Shown here in pieces: positions 61,172 to 64,000 of a DNA stretch of 64,000 bases. Under the pieces are notes generated by a model that saw nothing but the letters and a program-made list of their open reading frames with translations, ran no database searches and was not told where the DNA came from. The DNA is from Mesorhizobium sp. M7A.F.Ca.US.008.03.1.1 (lineage in GTDB: Bacteria; Pseudomonadota; Alphaproteobacteria; Rhizobiales; Rhizobiaceae), in the NCBI RefSeq assembly GCF_003997495.1, contig NZ_RZRU01000020.1, forward strand, positions 1-64,000. The letters are read 5' to 3'. Position 1 is the first letter of the stretch, and each line of letters opens with the position of its first letter. Made by a program: the position numbers and the translations under genes.

Positions 61172-62416
61172 ATGCAGTCGCTGAGAAAATATCGGCGCAT
61201 CACCGTCAAGATCGGCTCGGCGCTGCTCGTTGACCGCACGACGGGCCTGAAGCGCGACTGGCTGGCCTCGCTCGCCGACGACATTGCCGTGCTGGCCCAG
61301 GGCGGCGCTGAAATCCTCGTCGTCTCGTCCGGCGCCATCGCGCTTGGCCGCACCATCCTTGGCCTCGGCAAGCGCGCCCTGAAACTGGAGGAGAGCCAGG
61401 CGGCGGCAGCCGTGGGACAGATCGCATTGGCCGGCGCCTGGTCGGACGCGCTCGGCAAGGGCAGCCTGAAATCGGGCCAGATCCTGCTGACGCTCGGCGA
61501 CACCGAGGAGCGCCGCCGCTATCTCAACGCGCGGGCGACGATCTCGACGCTGCTCAAGATGAAGGCGGTGCCGGTCATCAACGAGAACGATACGGTGGCG
61601 ACTTCCGAAATCCGCTATGGCGACAATGACCGGTTGGCGGCCCGCGTCGCCACAATGATGGGCGCTGACCTCCTGGTGCTGCTTTCCGACATTGACGGGC
61701 TCTATACGGCGCCGCCGGCGCGTGACCCCAACGCCAAATTCATTCCGGTGGTCGACCGAATCACGCCAGATATCGAGGCGATGGCGGGCGCCGCCGCTTC
61801 CGAGCTGTCGCGCGGCGGCATGCGCACGAAGCTCGATGCCGGCAAGATCGCCACCGCCGCCGGCACCGCGATGATCATCACGTCGGGCACAAGGCTATCG
61901 CCGCTGATGGCGATCGAACGCGGCGAGCGCGCTACTTTCTTTCGGCCGAGCGGCAACCCGGTCAAGGGCTACAAGACCTGGATCGCCGGCCAGCTCGAGC
62001 CAGCCGGCCGGCTGACGGTCGATGCCGGCGCCATCGGCGCGCTGCTGTCGGGCAAGTCGCTGCTGCCGGCCGGCGTCAAGCTGGTCAGCGGCAATTTCTC
62101 GCGCGGCGACACGGTGGCGATCCTGTCGCCCGAGGGCCGCGAGATCGCGCGCGGGCTGGTTGCCTACGATGCAGCCGATGCCGTAAGGATCGCTGGCCTG
62201 AAGACGGCCGAGATCGAAACCGTGCTCGGTTACGAGGCGCGTTCGGCGATGATCCACCGCGACGACCTTGTGGTGAGCCATTCCGGTGACCAAGTACGGG
62301 CCGGTGACCAAGTACGGGCCGGTGACCAAGTACGAGCTGGTGACCAAGTACGAGCTGGTGACCAGGTACTAGCCGGTGACCAAGTCACGGTCGGCGGCGA
62401 TATAAGCGGAGGATGA
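61172..62416 (+). CDS. proB: Glutamate 5-kinase, ProB, with repeat-extended C terminus
   Basis: 414 residues from ATG at 61172. Catalyses the first step of proline synthesis. The kinase fold shows VVSSGAIALGR, NENDTVATSEIRYGDND and VLLSDIDGLYT; the PUA domain is near the end. Normal length is about 375, and here the last 43 residues are mostly a GDQVRA repeat (separate entry). Forms the proBA pair with the next gene. Confidence 0.96.
   Translation: MQSLRKYRRITVKIGSALLVDRTTGLKRDWLASLADDIAVLAQGGAEILVVSSGAIALGRTILGLGKRALKLEESQAAAAVGQIALAGAWSDALGKGSLKSGQILLTLGDTEERRRYLNARATISTLLKMKAVPVINENDTVATSEIRYGDNDRLAARVATMMGADLLVLLSDIDGLYTAPPARDPNAKFIPVVDRITPDIEAMAGAAASELSRGGMRTKLDAGKIATAAGTAMIITSGTRLSPLMAIERGERATFFRPSGNPVKGYKTWIAGQLEPAGRLTVDAGAIGALLSGKSLLPAGVKLVSGNFSRGDTVAILSPEGREIARGLVAYDAADAVRIAGLKTAEIETVLGYEARSAMIHRDDLVVSHSGDQVRAGDQVRAGDQVRAGDQVRAGDQVLAGDQVTVGGDISGG
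62285..62392 (+). repeat. 18-bp tandem repeat at the end of proB
   Basis: Five good copies and one degenerate copy of GGTGACCAAGTACGGGCC, in frame, encoding GDQVRA. Third-position changes occur in copies 3-6. The array adds about 36 residues to ProB. Confidence 0.95.
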
Positions 62417-62419
62417 GCC

Positions 62420-63706
62420 ATGCTGAAACTGCATGAAAAATCCGGGGATGACACCGTAGCGATGATGGCCGATATCGGCCGTCGCGCCCGCGCTGCCGCC
62501 CGACCGCTTGCCATCGCCGCGACGGCCGCCAAGAATGCTGCACTTGCCGCCATGGCCGAGGCGATCGTCGCCCGTGAGCAGCACATCCTCGACGCAAACG
62601 CCATCGACGTCTCGAACGGCCACGAGTCTGGCTTGTCCGCTTCGTTCATGGACCGGCTGAAGCTCGATCCGGCGCGTATCCGTGCCATGGCCGAGGGCAT
62701 CAGGGAGATCGCCGCGCTGCGCGATCCGGTCGGCGATGTCATCGCTGCATGGGATCGTCCGAACGGCCTGCATATCGAGCGCGTGCGCACGCCGCTCGGC
62801 GTCGTCGGCGTCATCTATGAGAGCCGCCCGAACGTCACCGCCGATGCCGGCGCGCTGTGTCTCAAGGCCGGCAATCCGGTGATTCTACGCGGCGGCTCGG
62901 ATTCGCTCAATTCCTCGGCCGCCATCCATGCCTGCCTGGTCGAGGGGCTGAAGGAAGCCGGCCTGCCGGAGGACGCCATCCAGCTGGTGCCGACCACTGA
63001 CCGCGCCGCTGTTGGCGAGATGCTGAAAGGCTTGGGCGGTACGCTCGACGTCATCATTCCGCGCGGTGGCAAAAGCCTCGTCGGGCGGGTGCAGAACGAG
63101 GCGCGGGTACCGGTCTTCGCGCATCTCGAAGGCATCTGCCATCTCTACATCGACCGTTCGGCCGATCTCGACATGGCGGTGCGGATCGCCGTCAACGCCA
63201 AGATGCGGCGCACCGGCGTCTGCGGTGCCGCCGAGACGCTGCTGGTCGACCGGGCGGTTGCCTCCACCCATCTGGTGCCGATCCTCGATGCACTTCGCGC
63301 CGCCGGCTGCGAAATCCATGCCGATGCCGAGGTGCTGACAGTGTTTTTCGACGCCCAGCCTGCGACCGATGCCGACTGGGTGACCGAATATCTCGATGCC
63401 ATCATCGCGGTGAAGCTGGTCGACGGTATCGCTGGTGCGATCGAGCATATCGAGACGTTTTCCTCGCATCACACCGAGGCGATCGTCGCCGAGGATGCGC
63501 AAGCGGTCGAAAAATTCTTCAACGAGATCGATTCGGCGATCCTGCTGCACAACGCCTCGACACAGTTCGCCGATGGCGGCGAGTTTGGGATGGGCGCCGA
63601 GATCGGCATCGCCACCGGCAAGATGCATGCGCGCGGACCGGTCGGCGTCGAGCAGCTGACGTCTTTCAAATACCGCGTGCGCGGCTCGGGACAGGTGAGA
63701 CCTTGA
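62420..63706 (+). CDS. proA: Gamma-glutamyl phosphate reductase, ProA
   Basis: 428 residues; second enzyme of proline synthesis. PLGVVGVIYESRPNVTADAGALCLKAGN and TGVCGAAETLLVDRA (active-site Cys) are the family signatures. Starts 3 nt after the proB stop. Confidence 0.97.
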   Translation: MLKLHEKSGDDTVAMMADIGRRARAAARPLAIAATAAKNAALAAMAEAIVAREQHILDANAIDVSNGHESGLSASFMDRLKLDPARIRAMAEGIREIAALRDPVGDVIAAWDRPNGLHIERVRTPLGVVGVIYESRPNVTADAGALCLKAGNPVILRGGSDSLNSSAAIHACLVEGLKEAGLPEDAIQLVPTTDRAAVGEMLKGLGGTLDVIIPRGGKSLVGRVQNEARVPVFAHLEGICHLYIDRSADLDMAVRIAVNAKMRRTGVCGAAETLLVDRAVASTHLVPILDALRAAGCEIHADAEVLTVFFDAQPATDADWVTEYLDAIIAVKLVDGIAGAIEHIETFSSHHTEAIVAEDAQAVEKFFNEIDSAILLHNASTQFADGGEFGMGAEIGIATGKMHARGPVGVEQLTSFKYRVRGSGQVRP

Positions 63707-63744
63707 AGCTTTTTGTCGTCAGGGCCTGAGGCGTTGCGCCAAGC

Positions 63745-63990
63745 TACCCCCCTCTGTCCTGCCGGCCCCGGCCCTGCGCTGTCGCTCCGGGCGTTCGTCG
63801 TTCGGAAAGCCAAGCAATTGGCTTTCCGTCCGCTGTGCGGACCACTCCTCACCCCCCTCAAGGGGGGAGATTGGCTGTTGTTTTTAATTTCGCCAATTGC
63901 TGCCGCCGCAGAATTTCTGCCGTTGGTGAAGCTGCCAATCTCCCCCCTTGAGGGGGAGATGTCCGGCAGGACAGAGGGGGGCGCCTAGCA
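63745..63990. repeat. Large palindromic intergenic repeat
   Basis: Outer arms CCCCCCTCTGTCCTGCCGG (63747-63765) and its reverse complement (63964-63982), 19 bp perfect, with an inner pair CCCCCCTCAAGGGGGGAG-like / CTCCCCCCTTGAGGGGGAG. A mesorhizobial-type intergenic repeat; no gene is seen to the window end. Confidence 0.85.
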
Positions 63991-64000
63991 CCATGCTGTC

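Overview
The window looks like an alpha-proteobacterial, Mesorhizobium-type genome: high GC, a rhizobial groESL with a CIRCE element, an RK2/Ti-like trb conjugation operon, an RlxS-type relaxase gene cluster, a cbb3 oxidase cluster of the symbiotic fix type, an NifA/sigma-54 promoter, a type III secretion tts box and a gibberellin-operon remnant. I read about 1.2-56.7 kb as accessory DNA of a symbiosis island/ICE, and 57-64 kb as ordinary core chromosome. The junction is an integrase gene beside the 3' end of a tRNA-Ser gene. The groESL end (1-1.2 kb) could belong to either compartment.

Layout. 1-1.2 kb: groES-groEL (minus strand) with a perfect CIRCE; groES appears to have lost its stop codon. 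1.2-2.5 kb: decayed DNA with the amino end of a subtilisin-type autotransporter. 2.5-6.7 kb: transfer-initiation genes: DUF736, an RdfS-like excisionase/HTH gene, a TraF-like peptidase, a VirB1-like transglycosylase and an RlxS-like relaxase whose start codon appears to be ATT. 7.0-13.7 kb: a defence block: an AAA ATPase plus subtilase pair (IetAS-like), then on the minus strand a four-gene ubiquitin-like operon (Ubl, CEHH/E2-like, JAB protease, E1). Relaxase gene debris lies between the two modules and again beyond the second. 14-17 kb: remnants of the gibberellin operon (ent-kaurene synthase and a frameshifted type II IPP isomerase) and an IS5 fragment. 17.1-24.3 kb: symbiosis-regulated genes: an S9 peptidase behind an NifA site and sigma-54 promoter, and a 1.2-kDa-residue-class (about 1,211 aa) C48/SUMO-protease effector behind a tts box, with a large internal duplication and a 63-bp in-frame tandem repeat. 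24.5-36.3 kb: traG, copG-like, trbBCDEJLFGI, DUF2274. 36.6-38.0 kb: a frameshifted IS5-family element. 38.1-48.9 kb: hemN, fnrN, fixNOQP, fixGHIS with FixK/FNR-type boxes. 49-54 kb: a stand-alone CHAT-type protease gene between diverged direct repeats, a UbiM-like hydroxylase and a GGDEF-EAL protein. 54.6-56.8 kb: two small hypothetical genes, integrase, tRNA-Ser. 57.1-64 kb: rplU, rpmA, GNAT, an EEP-family hydrolase, obgE, proB, proA and intergenic palindromic repeats.

How they work together: the 2.5-6.7 kb genes would excise, nick and process the element, TraG would couple the relaxosome to the Trb pilus/channel, and the cargo between them carries phage-defence and plant-interaction functions. 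The fix cluster supplies high-affinity respiration for microaerobic nodule life under FnrN/FixK control. All functional statements are read from sequence motifs and gene order; no database search was possible.
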